Below are positions 16,248 through 24,933 of a DNA stretch of 64,000 bases, piece after piece (position 1 is the first letter of the stretch; each line of letters starts with the position of its first letter). Origin of the DNA: Streptomyces sp. CB02414 (lineage in GTDB: Bacteria > Actinomycetota > Actinomycetes > Streptomycetales > Streptomycetaceae); assembly GCF_001905385.1 (NCBI RefSeq), contig NZ_LIPF01000002.1:372001-436000 (forward strand), given 5' to 3'. The notes under the pieces are model-generated. The model made no database searches. It had not been told where the DNA came from and saw only the letters and a list, made by a program, of their open reading frames with translations. Position numbers and translations under genes: made by a program.

Positions 16248-16438
16248 CCGATGAGTTCGTCGATCTGATCCGTGATCGCCTCGTAGATGGTCTCCCCGAT
16301 ATCCGTCCCCGTAATAGCCAACACAATCGCCACCACCACCGCGATGATCCCCAGGTACTCCACCGCCGTCTGCCCCTCGTCGTCGCGGGCGGTGCGGGTC
16401 TGAAGGTGGGCGGCGATGGTGTGGAGCCAGTTGGTCAT
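16244..16438 (-). CDS. flp: Flp-type pilin
   Basis: 64 aa with the Flp prepilin pattern: a short basic leader (NWLHTIAAHLQTRTARDDEG), the cleavage and pilin motif G-QTAVEYLGII, then one hydrophobic helix (AVVVAIVLAITGTDIGETIY). After prepilin peptidase cleavage at the G-Q bond the subunit would polymerise into the Tad/Flp pilus. No TadV/CpaA-type prepilin peptidase is encoded in this window. A 132-bp gap separates it from the response regulator gene upstream, room for a separate promoter so that pilin can be made in excess. Confidence 0.9.
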   Translation of the reverse strand: MTNWLHTIAAHLQTRTARDDEGQTAVEYLGIIAVVVAIVLAITGTDIGETIYEAITDQIDELIG

Positions 16439-16570
16439 GGTGTTCCCCTCCAGGGTGGGCGGTGCCGCGGTGGTCGTCTGGAAGGTACGGCGGGAGGGTG
16501 TTGGGGGCCGAGGGCCCGTGGGCCCAATCGGGGGCCCAATCGCGGAGCTGGCGGCGGTTGTTCATCGCGG

Positions 16571-17365
16571 TCACCCCAGGCCCAGCCACTTGGCGGTGGC
16601 CTCTGAGCGGCTGGTGCTGTGGAGCTTGGCGAAGATGCGGTTGATGTGGTTCTTGACCGTCTTCTCGCTGATGAAGCAGGTGCCGGCGATCTGCTGGTTG
16701 TTCATGCCGGACGCGATCAGATCCATGATCTCCCCCTCCCTCGCGCTCAGTTGGAACCTCGACCTGTCGGGAGCACCTGAGGAAGACTCTGCCATAGATG
16801 GTTGCAGTTGCGAAAGGTTTTGAGTCAGAGAAGGCCATGTAGGTTGTCTTGTGGCGGGCGTTGACTCGTTCCGTGCGTGTGCAGTCGCGTTCGCTTCGGG
16901 TGTTCCCCGCAATTGCTCCAGCAGGGCCCCCGCCGCCGTCGGCGTGACATGGGCCCTGCCCTGTCTGACGTCCCGTACCGCCGTCACCAGCTGCTCCGCC
17001 GTGAACTCGCCGTGGACCAGGTAGCCGCCCGCCCCGCGTCGCAGGGCCTCCTGGATGATGTCCGACTCCCTGCTGTACGTCAGCATCATCACCGGAGCGA
17101 TATCCACCAGGTACGGGAGGGCCGAGATGCCGTCCACGCCGGGCATGCGTACGTCCAGCAGGACCACGTCGGGGCGGTGCAGCCGGGCGGCGTCGCAGGC
17201 CGCGCGGCCGTCGGCGGCCTCTGCCACGACCGTGATGTCCGCGCGGCCGGAGAGCAGGGCGGTGAGGCCGGCGCGGACGACCGGGTTGTCGTCCGCCACG
17301 ACGACCCGTAGCGGTGCAGGGGGGTCGGGGGTGGTGGTGGCCGGCAGGGGTTCGTCGTCGCGCAT
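16571..17365 (-). CDS. NarL-family response regulator in Tad operon
   Basis: 264 aa from ATG 17365 (GGAGGGAGG upstream). GTG 17410, overlapping the kinase stop as GTGA, is a possible start adding 15 aa. Receiver domain: LRVVVADDNPVVRAGL and phospho-acceptor D in PDVVLLDVRMPG. A long variable linker (about 140-190) joins it to a LuxR-type HTH: LSAREGEIMDLIASGMNNQQIAGT and EKTVKNHINRIFAKL. It pairs with the histidine kinase encoded just upstream and probably controls pilus gene transcription, for example the adjacent flp. Confidence 0.88.
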   Translation of the reverse strand: MRDDEPLPATTTPDPPAPLRVVVADDNPVVRAGLTALLSGRADITVVAEAADGRAACDAARLHRPDVVLLDVRMPGVDGISALPYLVDIAPVMMLTYSRESDIIQEALRRGAGGYLVHGEFTAEQLVTAVRDVRQGRAHVTPTAAGALLEQLRGTPEANATAHARNESTPATRQPTWPSLTQNLSQLQPSMAESSSGAPDRSRFQLSAREGEIMDLIASGMNNQQIAGTCFISEKTVKNHINRIFAKLHSTSRSEATAKWLGLG

Positions 17366-17406
17366 TGGGGGCCTCCCTCCTGACGTGAGCGGTGGTGTGG
17401 TGGTGG

Positions 17407-18789
17407 TCACGGGGTTCTCCCGGCCGGTGTCAGCGCGGCCAGGGGCAGGTCCACCCGTACCTCCGTGCCGTGCGCGTGCTCGCCCCGGCCGATGCGGATG
17501 CGGGCGCCCACCGAGGCGGCCCGCTCGACCATGCCGACCAGGCCGAAGTGGCCCTCCTTGCGGAGCTTTTCCAGGCTCGTTGTCTCCGGGAGGCCGCTGC
17601 CGTCGTCGTACACGGTGATGCGCAGGTGGCCGCCGTGGACGCCCGCGCGTACCTCGACTCGGGTCGGTGACGCGTGACGGTGGGCGTTCTCCATCGCCTC
17701 CGAGGCGATCGTGAGGAGTTGGCGGGCCACGGAGGGAGGGATGGGGGGTACGGGTACAGCTTCCGTGTGTGCGAACGTGGCGGGGACGCCCGTGCGGGTC
17801 GTGAAGTCGGCCGCGCGCGCGGCCAGTTCCGCGCGTACGTCCGTGCCGTGGGCCGGGTCCGTCTCGCGGCGCAGGTCGGTCAGGAGTTCTCGGGACTCGG
17901 CGGCCGCCCTGCGGGCCGAACGTGCGATCAGTTCGGCCTGGCGGCGTGCGACTGCCGGGTCCATGGCGTCGTTGCTCGCCGTGGCGGCCAGGCCCTCGGC
18001 CGCCAGGGCCACGCCGTGCAGGGTCTTGGCCACGGAGTCGTGCAGCTCCCGGGCGAGGCGGGCCCGTTCCGCGCTCACCGCCTCCGTGACGGCCAGGCGG
18101 GCCTGGACCTCGGTCAGGGCCCGGGTGGCGGCGCCGAAGCGGAGCAGCAGGTTGCGGAGGGTGGAGCCGATGGCTCCGGTGATGACGCACAGGCCGGGCA
18201 GGAGGAGTGACTCCGCCGGGTCGGGGTGCGGTGGGTCGTCGTTCAGCGTGGCGTGCAGCAGGAGCAGGAGCAGGATCTGGAGGGAGGCGAAGAACGCCGC
18301 GCCGCGCCAGCCATAGGCCAGGCCGGCCAGGAGCGGGGTGCAGACGCTGACGTATGCCAGCGTGGTGTCCGGGCCCGCCGAGATGAGGAGCAGGAAGCCG
18401 AAGAGGGTGTCCACCGCCAGGAGGGTGGGGTGGCGCAGGAGGAGGGGGCCGAATCGCTCCCAGTCCCGGAAGAGGACGTACGAGCCCATGAAGGTGACGA
18501 CCACCGCGGCGCCGACCAGCTTGACGCCCAGGCCGGGGCCCGCGTTGAGGAGGGCGGCGGGGGCGGCGACCGCGATCATGGCCAGGCGGAAGCCGAAGAC
18601 CTGTCGGCACAGGGCTTGCAGGGCGTTCACCTGGACGGGGATGGCTGGGGGCGCGGGTGGGGGCGCGGGTGGGGGCGCCTGCCCTGCGATCGAGGGGCTC
18701 CCCGCGGGGGTGGTGGCCGGCGGCTGCGGTGCGGCTTCCCATCCCGGTGGGAGAGTCGGGAGTGTCATCGGTGGGTTCGTGATCGTCAT
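17407..18789 (-). CDS. Sensor histidine kinase (NarL/DesK type) in Tad operon
   Basis: 460 aa. A proline/alanine-rich cytoplasmic N-terminus (about 1-50) is followed by five or six membrane spans (about 65-215). The HisKA_3 box is ERARLARELHDSVAKTLHG, with the phosphorylated His in ELHD. An HATPase domain follows with EAMENAHRHASPT (N box), VYDDGSGLP (G1) and GHFGLVGMVERA (G2). No extracytoplasmic sensor domain is seen, so sensing is probably within the membrane. Overlap with the response regulator frame supports a cognate pair embedded between tadC and flp. Confidence 0.88.
   Translation of the reverse strand: MTITNPPMTLPTLPPGWEAAPQPPATTPAGSPSIAGQAPPPAPPPAPPAIPVQVNALQALCRQVFGFRLAMIAVAAPAALLNAGPGLGVKLVGAAVVVTFMGSYVLFRDWERFGPLLLRHPTLLAVDTLFGFLLLISAGPDTTLAYVSVCTPLLAGLAYGWRGAAFFASLQILLLLLLHATLNDDPPHPDPAESLLLPGLCVITGAIGSTLRNLLLRFGAATRALTEVQARLAVTEAVSAERARLARELHDSVAKTLHGVALAAEGLAATASNDAMDPAVARRQAELIARSARRAAAESRELLTDLRRETDPAHGTDVRAELAARAADFTTRTGVPATFAHTEAVPVPPIPPSVARQLLTIASEAMENAHRHASPTRVEVRAGVHGGHLRITVYDDGSGLPETTSLEKLRKEGHFGLVGMVERAASVGARIRIGRGEHAHGTEVRVDLPLAALTPAGRTP
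18647..18680. repeat. 12-bp tandem repeat encoding APPP units in the kinase N-terminus
   Basis: The unit GGGGGCGCGGGT is repeated nearly three times and codes on the minus strand for a P-A-P-P-P-A-P-P-A stretch of the histidine kinase. Such repeats can vary in copy number by slippage; being 12 bp long, changes keep the frame. Confidence 0.6.
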
Positions 18790-18868
18790 GCCGTGCTCGT
18801 CCTCCTTCCCTGCTCACCCATGTCCCGTGTGCGCTGTTCGTCTCGTTCGTCTCGTTCGTACCGGGCGG

Positions 18869-19762
18869 CTACTCGCCCGTGATCGTTCCGAAGTCCGTTC
18901 CCGAGCCCAGGATCAGGCCCGCGCCGAGGAGGAGCATCGTGGCCGGGACCATGAACGTCGTGATCATCATCGTGGCCTTGGGGACGGCGCGGGCGGCCTT
19001 GCGGCGGGCGTTCTGGGCGTCGGTGCGGCGCATGTCCTTGGCCAGGGAGACCAGGGTGTCGACGATGGGGGCGCCCAGTTCCTCGCCCTGCTGGAGTGCG
19101 GTCACGAACATCGCCACCTGTTCGGAGTCGTTGCGCCGGCGCAGTTCCGCGAAGGCCTGGCGGCGGCCCATGCCGAGGTCCATCTGGCGCAGGGTGATGC
19201 GCAGTTCGTCGGCCCAGGGGCCCTCGTAGCGCGTCGCCACGCGGTCCAGGGCCTGACGGAAGCCGAGGCCGGCGCTGACCACCACCGCCAGGACGTCCAG
19301 GAAGTCGGGGAGCGTGCGCTCGATCTCGTCCTTGCGGATGCGGATCGCCGACCAGATGCCGACCTCGGTCCAGAAGGCGCCGAAGGCCAGCAGGAGCAGC
19401 GCGACGACGAACTGGCCGCGGAGGAGGAAGACCAGGAAGCCGACCGCGCCCAGGAAGCCGTAGACCGCGCGGCGGGCGGCGTAGCGGTCGATGGTGAGGC
19501 CGCCGGGGTTGCCGGCCAGGTCGATCCTGCGGCGGTACTTGGCGACCAGGGCGGGGCCCATGACGCGCAGTACGGCGGGGGCGTAGCGCATGCCCATGCG
19601 GTCGACGAGGGAGTCGACGGCGCCGGTGCGGGTGGAGCCGACCTCCAGGGCGAGGGCGAGGTCGCCGGGGAGCTTCGCCTCCGCCCGGTACATGCGGATG
19701 CCGGCGAAGACGCCCCACACGCTCAGGGCCGCCAGCAGTGCGAGGAGCAGTCCGATACCCAT
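18869..19762 (-). CDS. tadC: TadC-like inner-membrane pilus platform protein (T2SF domain)
   Basis: 297 aa. One N-terminal membrane helix, a soluble stretch, two central spans (AVYGFLGAVGFLVFLLRGQF and VALLLLAFGAFWTEVGIW), then the T2SF/GspF cytoplasmic domain: ERTLPDFLDVLAVVVSAGLGFRQAL and LRRRNDSEQVAMFVTALQQGEELG. A last span (TMMITTFMVPATMLLLGAGL) ends the protein. Partner of TadB encoded 13 bp upstream; together they form the pilus platform driven by TadA. Confidence 0.9.
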   Translation of the reverse strand: MGIGLLLALLAALSVWGVFAGIRMYRAEAKLPGDLALALEVGSTRTGAVDSLVDRMGMRYAPAVLRVMGPALVAKYRRRIDLAGNPGGLTIDRYAARRAVYGFLGAVGFLVFLLRGQFVVALLLLAFGAFWTEVGIWSAIRIRKDEIERTLPDFLDVLAVVVSAGLGFRQALDRVATRYEGPWADELRITLRQMDLGMGRRQAFAELRRRNDSEQVAMFVTALQQGEELGAPIVDTLVSLAKDMRRTDAQNARRKAARAVPKATMMITTFMVPATMLLLGAGLILGSGTDFGTITGE

Positions 19763-19775
19763 TGCGGCTCCCTTC

Positions 19776-20720
19776 TCAGACGTCGATGCGGGACAGGCGG
19801 CGGATGAGGACGAAGCCGACGGCGTAGAGCGCGAAGGCGACGACGACGGCGACCTGGCCGGCCGGGGAGCCGGTCATGCGTTCCAGGGCGCCGTCCTTGA
19901 CCCCGTTCATGAGGAACAACGAGCCGACACCGAGGACGGGGACGGCGTACGAGGTCATGCTGACCTGGGAGAGCTGGGTGCGGACCTCGCGGCGGGTCTC
20001 CTTGCGCTCCTCCAGGGTCTCCGTGAGGTTGCGCAGGGCGCTGACGACCTGGCCGCCCGCCCGGTTGGAGAGGACCAGGGTGGTGACCAGGACGACGAGT
20101 TCGCGGGAGGGGAGGCGGTCGGCGAGTTCGCCGAGGGCGTCGTCCATCGAGGCGCCGATGGCGAGCTGGTCGGCGACCTTGCCCAGTTCCTCGCCGGCGG
20201 GGGCCTCCAGCTCCTCCGCCGCCATGCCGATGGCGGTGCGCAGGGCGAGGCCGGCCTGGGTGGCGTTGGCGAGGATGCGGGCGAGTTCGGGAAGCTGGTT
20301 GATGAACTTCTCGATGCGTTTCTGGCGTTGCCAGTTGAGGAACTGGACGGCCACGCCTATGCCCAGCAGGCCGGCGAGCGGGCCGAAGAAGGGCGCCAGG
20401 GCGGCCTGGCCGATCAGCCAGAGGCCGGCGACGGTGGCGAGCATGTAGGCGAAGAACTCGCCGGGGGTGAGGTCCAGGCCGGTCGCCGCCAGGCGCAGTT
20501 CCAGCTTGCGGCCGAGTTTGGTGCGGCGCAGGCGGCGGTCCAGGGTGCGGAAGCGGCGTCTGCGGCCGGCGGGCGGGAGCTGTCCGGCGGCGGAGAGGCG
20601 GTCCACCAGGGCCTGGCGCTGGGCCTTGCCGGCGGCGTAGGAGTGCACGCCGGCCACCGCGAGGGCGCAGGTCAGCAGCGTGATGCCGGTGGTGAGGGTG
20701 ACGAGGTTGTCGAGTTCCAT
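19776..20720 (-). CDS. tadB: TadB-like inner-membrane pilus platform protein (T2SF domain)
   Basis: 314 aa with an N-terminal span (NLVTLTTGITLLTCALAVAG), a basic region (GRRRRFRTLDRRLRRTK), two spans (FFAYMLATVAGLWLIGQAAL, FFGPLAGLLGIGVAVQFL) and the T2SF domain. That domain has INQLPELARILANATQAGLALRTAI and LVVLVTTLVLSNRAGGQVVSAL. A closing span completes the TadB pattern. It lies between tadA and tadC with 13-bp gaps on each side. Confidence 0.9.
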   Translation of the reverse strand: MELDNLVTLTTGITLLTCALAVAGVHSYAAGKAQRQALVDRLSAAGQLPPAGRRRRFRTLDRRLRRTKLGRKLELRLAATGLDLTPGEFFAYMLATVAGLWLIGQAALAPFFGPLAGLLGIGVAVQFLNWQRQKRIEKFINQLPELARILANATQAGLALRTAIGMAAEELEAPAGEELGKVADQLAIGASMDDALGELADRLPSRELVVLVTTLVLSNRAGGQVVSALRNLTETLEERKETRREVRTQLSQVSMTSYAVPVLGVGSLFLMNGVKDGALERMTGSPAGQVAVVVAFALYAVGFVLIRRLSRIDV

Positions 20721-20733
20721 CGGGCGGTCCGTC

Positions 20734-22071
20734 CTACCTGGCTTCCCGGGTGGCGAGCTGGTCGGTGGTGTGGGCGACGCCGAAGGCCTGGGGGACGGGC
20801 TGGTTCGCCATGTAGAGGCGCTCGGCGGTGCGGCGCGGCAGCGGGTGGTACTCGAAGGCGCCGTGGATACGGCCGTCGGGAGTCATCGGGCGGGCGCCGA
20901 AGCGGGCGACCGTGGCCAGGCGGTACGGCTCCCCGCCATGGCTGTCGAGCAGCGCGATCTCGGTGATGCGGCGGGCGCCGTCGGCGAAGCGGGTGAGCTG
21001 GACGATGACGTCGACCGCGCTGTTGATCTGGTCGTGCAGGGCGACGAAGGGCACCTCGACGTCCGACATGGAGGCGAGGGTCTGGAGCCGCATCAGGGCG
21101 TCCTCGGCGCTGTTGGCGTGGACGGTGGCGAGGGAGCCGTCGTGGCCGGTCGACATGGCCTGGAGCATGTCCAGGGACTCGCCGCCGCGGACCTCGCCGA
21201 CGACGATGCGGTCGGGGCGCATGCGCAGCGAGTTGCGGACGAGGTCGCGGATGGTGACGCGGCCCTGGCCCTCGACGTTCGGCGGGCGGGACTCCAGGCG
21301 GATCACGTGGGCCTGCTGGAGCTGGAGTTCCGCCGAGTCCTCGATGGTGATGATGCGCTCGTGCTCCGGGATGAGGCCGGAGAGGGCGTTGAGGAGGGTC
21401 GTCTTCCCGGTGCCGGTCGCGCCGGAGACGATGATGTTGAAGCGGGCCTGCACCAGGCCGGCCAGCAGGTACAGCATGTGGTCGTCGAGCGAGCCGAGGC
21501 CGATCAGTTCGTGCAGGGTGAAGGAGCGCGGGAAGCGGCGGATGGTGAGGGTCGCGCCGGTGAGGGAGAGCGGCGGGATGATGACGTTGACGCGCTCGCC
21601 GGAGGGGAGTCGGGCGTCGACCATGGGGTTCGACTCGTCCACGCGGCGGTTGACCGTCGACACGATGCGCTCGATGGTCTGCATCAGCTGGTCGTTGGAG
21701 GCGAAGCGGAGGGGGAGCTGTTCGACCCGGCCGCCGCGTTCGACGAAGATCGCGTCGGGGCCGTTGACCATGATCTCGGTGATCGACGCGTCTTCGAGCA
21801 GGGGTTCCAGGATGCCGAGGCCCAGCGCCTCGTCGACGACCCGCCGGATGAGCTGGGAGCGTTCGACCGTCGACAGGACAGGGCCCTCGCGGCTGATGAT
21901 GTGGCCGAGGACGCGTTCCAGGCGGGCCCGGCGCTCGGCCGTCGCCAGTGAGCTCATCTCGGCGAGGTCGATCTCCTCGAGGAGCTTGGCCCGGTAGGAG
22001 GCGACGAGGTGTCCGTCCTCGCCCCGGCTGCCGTGCTCCTCGGGGGAGTGGATGCGTGCGCGCAGGCTCAT
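20734..22071 (-). CDS. tadA: TadA/CpaF-type pilus assembly ATPase
   Basis: 445 aa secretion ATPase. N-terminal helical domain (1-95), then Walker A GATGTGKTT at residues 217-225, the Asp box ERIITIEDSAELQLQQ, and the CpaF hallmark RPDRIVVGEVRGGESLDMLQAMSTGHDG with the His-box region ATVHANSAEDALMRL. It powers Flp pilin assembly through TadB and TadC. This is the family-typical length, with no missing motif. Confidence 0.93.
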   Translation of the reverse strand: MSLRARIHSPEEHGSRGEDGHLVASYRAKLLEEIDLAEMSSLATAERRARLERVLGHIISREGPVLSTVERSQLIRRVVDEALGLGILEPLLEDASITEIMVNGPDAIFVERGGRVEQLPLRFASNDQLMQTIERIVSTVNRRVDESNPMVDARLPSGERVNVIIPPLSLTGATLTIRRFPRSFTLHELIGLGSLDDHMLYLLAGLVQARFNIIVSGATGTGKTTLLNALSGLIPEHERIITIEDSAELQLQQAHVIRLESRPPNVEGQGRVTIRDLVRNSLRMRPDRIVVGEVRGGESLDMLQAMSTGHDGSLATVHANSAEDALMRLQTLASMSDVEVPFVALHDQINSAVDVIVQLTRFADGARRITEIALLDSHGGEPYRLATVARFGARPMTPDGRIHGAFEYHPLPRRTAERLYMANQPVPQAFGVAHTTDQLATREAR

Positions 22072-22089
22072 GCGTCCTCGGCTCCTCGG

Positions 22090-22467
22090 TCAGTGGTCGA
22101 TCGGCATGGTGGCCGTCTTGGTGGCGTTCCCGAAGTCCCAGCCGGGGACGATCGAGGGGATGTCGACGGTGGCCGTGACGGTGACCTCGTCGCCGCCCTC
22201 CGCCGCCCCGCAGTCCGTGCCGCCGGCCAGCCAGTCACTGACCGCCGCGTCGCACGCCTGCCCGGCGCCCTCGTCGAGGGAGGCGCTGCGGGCCCCGGCG
22301 CGGGCGGCGGTGCCGGCCTGCTGGGCGGTGTAGGCGATCAGGCCGAGCTGTACGGCGGCCAGGGCGACGACGATCAGGATCGGGAGGAAGCCGAGGTACT
22401 CGATGGCGACCTGGCCCCGGTCCCTCGTAGGAGCCCTTCGGGCGGAGTTTCGGGCGGAGTACGGCAT
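22090..22467 (-). CDS. TadE-like minor pseudopilin (second copy)
   Basis: 125 aa from ATG 22467. DRGQVAIEYLGFLPILIVVALAAVQLG is the TadE helix with pilin-like cleavage context (G-Q-V-A-I-E-Y-L-G). AGTAARAGARSASLDEG follows, then a short outer domain with two cysteines (QACDAAVSDWLAGGTDCG). The adjacent TadE-like gene upstream stops 1 bp before this start, and both lie directly before tadA, a common Tad order. Confidence 0.85.
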   Translation of the reverse strand: MPYSARNSARRAPTRDRGQVAIEYLGFLPILIVVALAAVQLGLIAYTAQQAGTAARAGARSASLDEGAGQACDAAVSDWLAGGTDCGAAEGGDEVTVTATVDIPSIVPGWDFGNATKTATMPIDH

Positions 22468-22468
22468 C

Positions 22469-22870
22469 TCAGTCGGTCTCCTCCTCCACGGCCCCCGCGT
22501 GACCCCGCACGTCGAAGGGGAAGCTGACCGTGCCCGGGAAGAGGATCGGGACCCTGATCTCGACGTCGGCCGTGACGAAGCCGCCCGCCGTGCCGCAGTC
22601 CACACCGGCGCCCCCCTCCCACGCGCCCGGCAGCTTGTCGCGGCCCGCCTCCTCGCAGGCCCCCTGCCGTGCCCCCCGTTCGGCGGCCGTCGCCGCCCGT
22701 ACCGCCTCGTCGGCAGCATTACCCGCGAGCGTGAACGTGTATCCCACGAGCACGAGCTGCCACAGCACCACCAGCGTGACGATGATCGTCGGCAGCATGC
22801 CGAGGAACTCGACGGTGACCTGGCCCGAGTCGCGCCCCCTGCCCCGTACCCGTGCCCGTAACGCGCTCAT
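22469..22870 (-). CDS. TadE-like minor pseudopilin (first copy)
   Basis: 133 aa from ATG 22870, whose ATGA overlaps the stop of the TadZ/CpaE-like gene. DSGQVTVEFLGMLPTIIVTLVVLWQLV is the pseudopilin-type helix with cleavage after G. AGNAADEAVRAATAAERG follows, then an outer domain with paired cysteines (GACEEAGRDKLPG, AGVDCGTAGG). It is related to the next TadE-like gene, suggesting an old tandem duplication. Confidence 0.85.
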   Translation of the reverse strand: MSALRARVRGRGRDSGQVTVEFLGMLPTIIVTLVVLWQLVLVGYTFTLAGNAADEAVRAATAAERGARQGACEEAGRDKLPGAWEGGAGVDCGTAGGFVTADVEIRVPILFPGTVSFPFDVRGHAGAVEEETD

Positions 22871-24126
22871 CCCCCACCGTCCTTCCGCCGCCGGAAGCTC
22901 ACCGACCCCCGGTCGCCGCGGAACCGGCCGCCGCCCTTCCTGTGGTCCGCCTCCGGCGCCCTGACCAGGCGCAGTTCGCCCGCGAGGGTCCACAGGGCCT
23001 GCTTCACCGTGCTCTTGGCGTCCAGTTCGTGGACGCGGCCGGCGTCCACGGCGCCCTGGAGTTCCTTGAAGTTGGCGGGGACGGTGGTGCCGGCGACCGG
23101 CGTGCCGGTGATCTTCTCGATCAGGGCGGGCTGGATCTCGGTGCCCCGCGTGTGCCGGTTGACGACCACGGTCGTCTCCTCGGCCTTGCGGATCTGCAGC
23201 CGGTCCCACATCCGCACCGCCCGCTTGGCGCCCCGTACGGCGACCACGTCGGGGGTGGTGACCAGCAGCGCGGAGTCCGCCATCTCCACGGCCGCCGCGC
23301 CGGCCCCGCCGAGCTGGGCGCCGCAGTCGATGACGACGACCTCGTAGCGGGAGCGCAGGGCGCTGACGATCTGGCGGGCGGCGCGGTCGGTGACCTCCTC
23401 GCCGCGTTCGCCCTCGCCGGGGGCGAGCAGCAGGGCCAGGCCCGTGTCGTGGCGGAAGACCGCGTCGGCCAGTACGCGCGGGGAGATGTCGTTGATGGTG
23501 GCCAGGTCGACCACCGAGCGGCGGAACTGGACGTCCAGGTAGGAGGCGATGTCACCGGCCTGGAGGTCCATGTCGACCAGGGCGGTGGGCCGGCCCGACG
23601 CCTGTGCGGCCAGCGCCAGCTGGATGGCCGTCAGGGTGGCCCCCACACCGCCCTTCGCGCCGCCGACCGTGACGACGGTGCCGCCGACGCCGGTGAAGAC
23701 GTCGCCGCCGCTGCCCAGGTGCCGGCGTACGCCCACGGACCACTGGGCGACCGCCTGGACGCGGCTGGCGAGTTCCTCGTAGCTGAGCGGCAGGGCGACC
23801 AGGCCGCGGGCGCCGTAGTCCATGGCGGCCTGGAAGAGGCCGGGGCCGGGGTCGGAGGTGACGAGGATGACGCCGACGGCGGGGAAGCGGAGGGCTACCT
23901 CGCGGATCAGCTCCAGGGCCGGGACCGGGCCGATGCGCTCGTGGACGACGACGACCTCGGGCAGTTCGTCGACGGACTCGGCGGCGAGGCGGGCGAGGGT
24001 GTCGACGAGCTGGGTGGAGTCGACGACCGGGGCGACGGGTTCGGCGTCCGGCAGCTGGCTGAGCAGGGTCGTGATGGACCGTGCGGCGTCCGCGTCGCCG
24101 ACCGCCGGGAGAATCCTCGTGGGCAT
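22867..24126 (-). CDS. tadZ: TadZ/CpaE-like MinD-family ATPase
   Basis: 419 aa. The N-terminal atypical receiver-like domain (about 1-125, VVVVHERIGPVPALELIREVAL, AAMDYGARGLVALPLSYEEL) lacks the phospho-Asp context. It is followed by a ParA/MinD ATPase with deviant Walker A GGAKGGVGATLTA, switch region ALVDMDLQAGDIASYLDV, and VVVIDCGAQLGGAG. In Tad systems TadZ places the assembly machinery at a cell site. The C-terminal tail is basic. It starts 7 bp after cpaB stops. Confidence 0.88.
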   Translation of the reverse strand: MPTRILPAVGDADAARSITTLLSQLPDAEPVAPVVDSTQLVDTLARLAAESVDELPEVVVVHERIGPVPALELIREVALRFPAVGVILVTSDPGPGLFQAAMDYGARGLVALPLSYEELASRVQAVAQWSVGVRRHLGSGGDVFTGVGGTVVTVGGAKGGVGATLTAIQLALAAQASGRPTALVDMDLQAGDIASYLDVQFRRSVVDLATINDISPRVLADAVFRHDTGLALLLAPGEGERGEEVTDRAARQIVSALRSRYEVVVIDCGAQLGGAGAAAVEMADSALLVTTPDVVAVRGAKRAVRMWDRLQIRKAEETTVVVNRHTRGTEIQPALIEKITGTPVAGTTVPANFKELQGAVDAGRVHELDAKSTVKQALWTLAGELRLVRAPEADHRKGGGRFRGDRGSVSFRRRKDGGG

Positions 24127-24133
24127 ACGGGGC

Positions 24134-24841
24134 TCACTTGTCCTTCGCGAGTTCGTACGTCCGGTCCTCGTCCGGGACCGTGGTGTCGCTGCCGGGCGCC
24201 ACCAGCGCGAGCCGGACCCGCTGGGCGAACGACTCGGCGTAGGTGATGCGCTGTGCGTCGATGGTGGACAGGGCGAAGGTGATGGGGACGGCGTCGGTGG
24301 GTTCGCGGTCGCGGCTGTTCTCGTCGGGCTCCAGCGAGGTGAGGTCGCCGACGTCGATGACCTTGGCGTTCGTCACGATGATCTTGGACTGGGCGGGATC
24401 ACCCTCCCGCTGCCCCTCGAAGGTGGCGTACACGTTGACGGAGGAGCCCGGTGTGATCTTGCCGGCCACGCCGGTCGCCGCGTCGATCATGATGGCGACC
24501 TCCTGCTGCCCCGGCCGCAGGGCGGGCTGGTCGACGATCATGTCGCTCTGCAGCAGTGAGCCCGCCTTCAGCGTCGTCACGGCGATCTTGCCGCGGACCT
24601 GGCCGAGATCCGTGACGGCGTTCTTCGACAGCCAGCGCTCGGGCATCTCGATCTTCTCGAACTGCCGCGCGCTCAGCGGCGTGTAGGGCTCCACGTCGGT
24701 CTTGAGCCGGTACGCGGTGACCTCGGGTCCGACCTTCGACTTCACGTCGTTGACGACGGACAGCACGCCGGCGAAGACGCCGAGGGCGCAGAGGACCGAC
24801 AGGATCAGCAGGATGATGCCGCGGCGCTGACGGGAGTTCAT
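24134..24841 (-). CDS. cpaB: CpaB/RcpC-like pilus assembly protein with SAF domain
   Basis: 235 aa. N-terminal anchor RRGIILLILSVLCALGVFAGVL, then the SAF domain typical of CpaB/RcpC (PYTPLSARQFEKIEMPERWL, VRGKIAVTTLKAGSLLQSDMI). The RcpC-type half (EVAIMIDAATGVAGKITPGSSVNVYATF) follows. It lies outside the membrane and probably works at the wall, because no secretin (RcpA) is needed in a monoderm and none is present. Confidence 0.88.
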   Translation of the reverse strand: MNSRQRRGIILLILSVLCALGVFAGVLSVVNDVKSKVGPEVTAYRLKTDVEPYTPLSARQFEKIEMPERWLSKNAVTDLGQVRGKIAVTTLKAGSLLQSDMIVDQPALRPGQQEVAIMIDAATGVAGKITPGSSVNVYATFEGQREGDPAQSKIIVTNAKVIDVGDLTSLEPDENSRDREPTDAVPITFALSTIDAQRITYAESFAQRVRLALVAPGSDTTVPDEDRTYELAKDK

Positions 24842-24933
24842 GTGCCGTGCAACCTCATTGGGGGAATCGGTCGAGCCGGATCGGATGGCGGGGCGGGCGG
24901 GGCGGTACGGGCCTACCCCGGTGGCGGTACGGC

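Noticed and set aside
16571..18817. Minus-strand ORF of 748 codons reading through kinase and response regulator
   Set aside because: The upstream two thirds are an out-of-frame Pro/Arg shadow of the kinase; only the receiver-HTH part from about 17365 is real.
18836..18860. 9-bp tandem repeat TTCGTCTCG in the gap between tadC and the kinase gene
   Set aside because: Short, about 2.5 copies, no spacer structure; too small for a CRISPR or a regulatory array and probably slippage.
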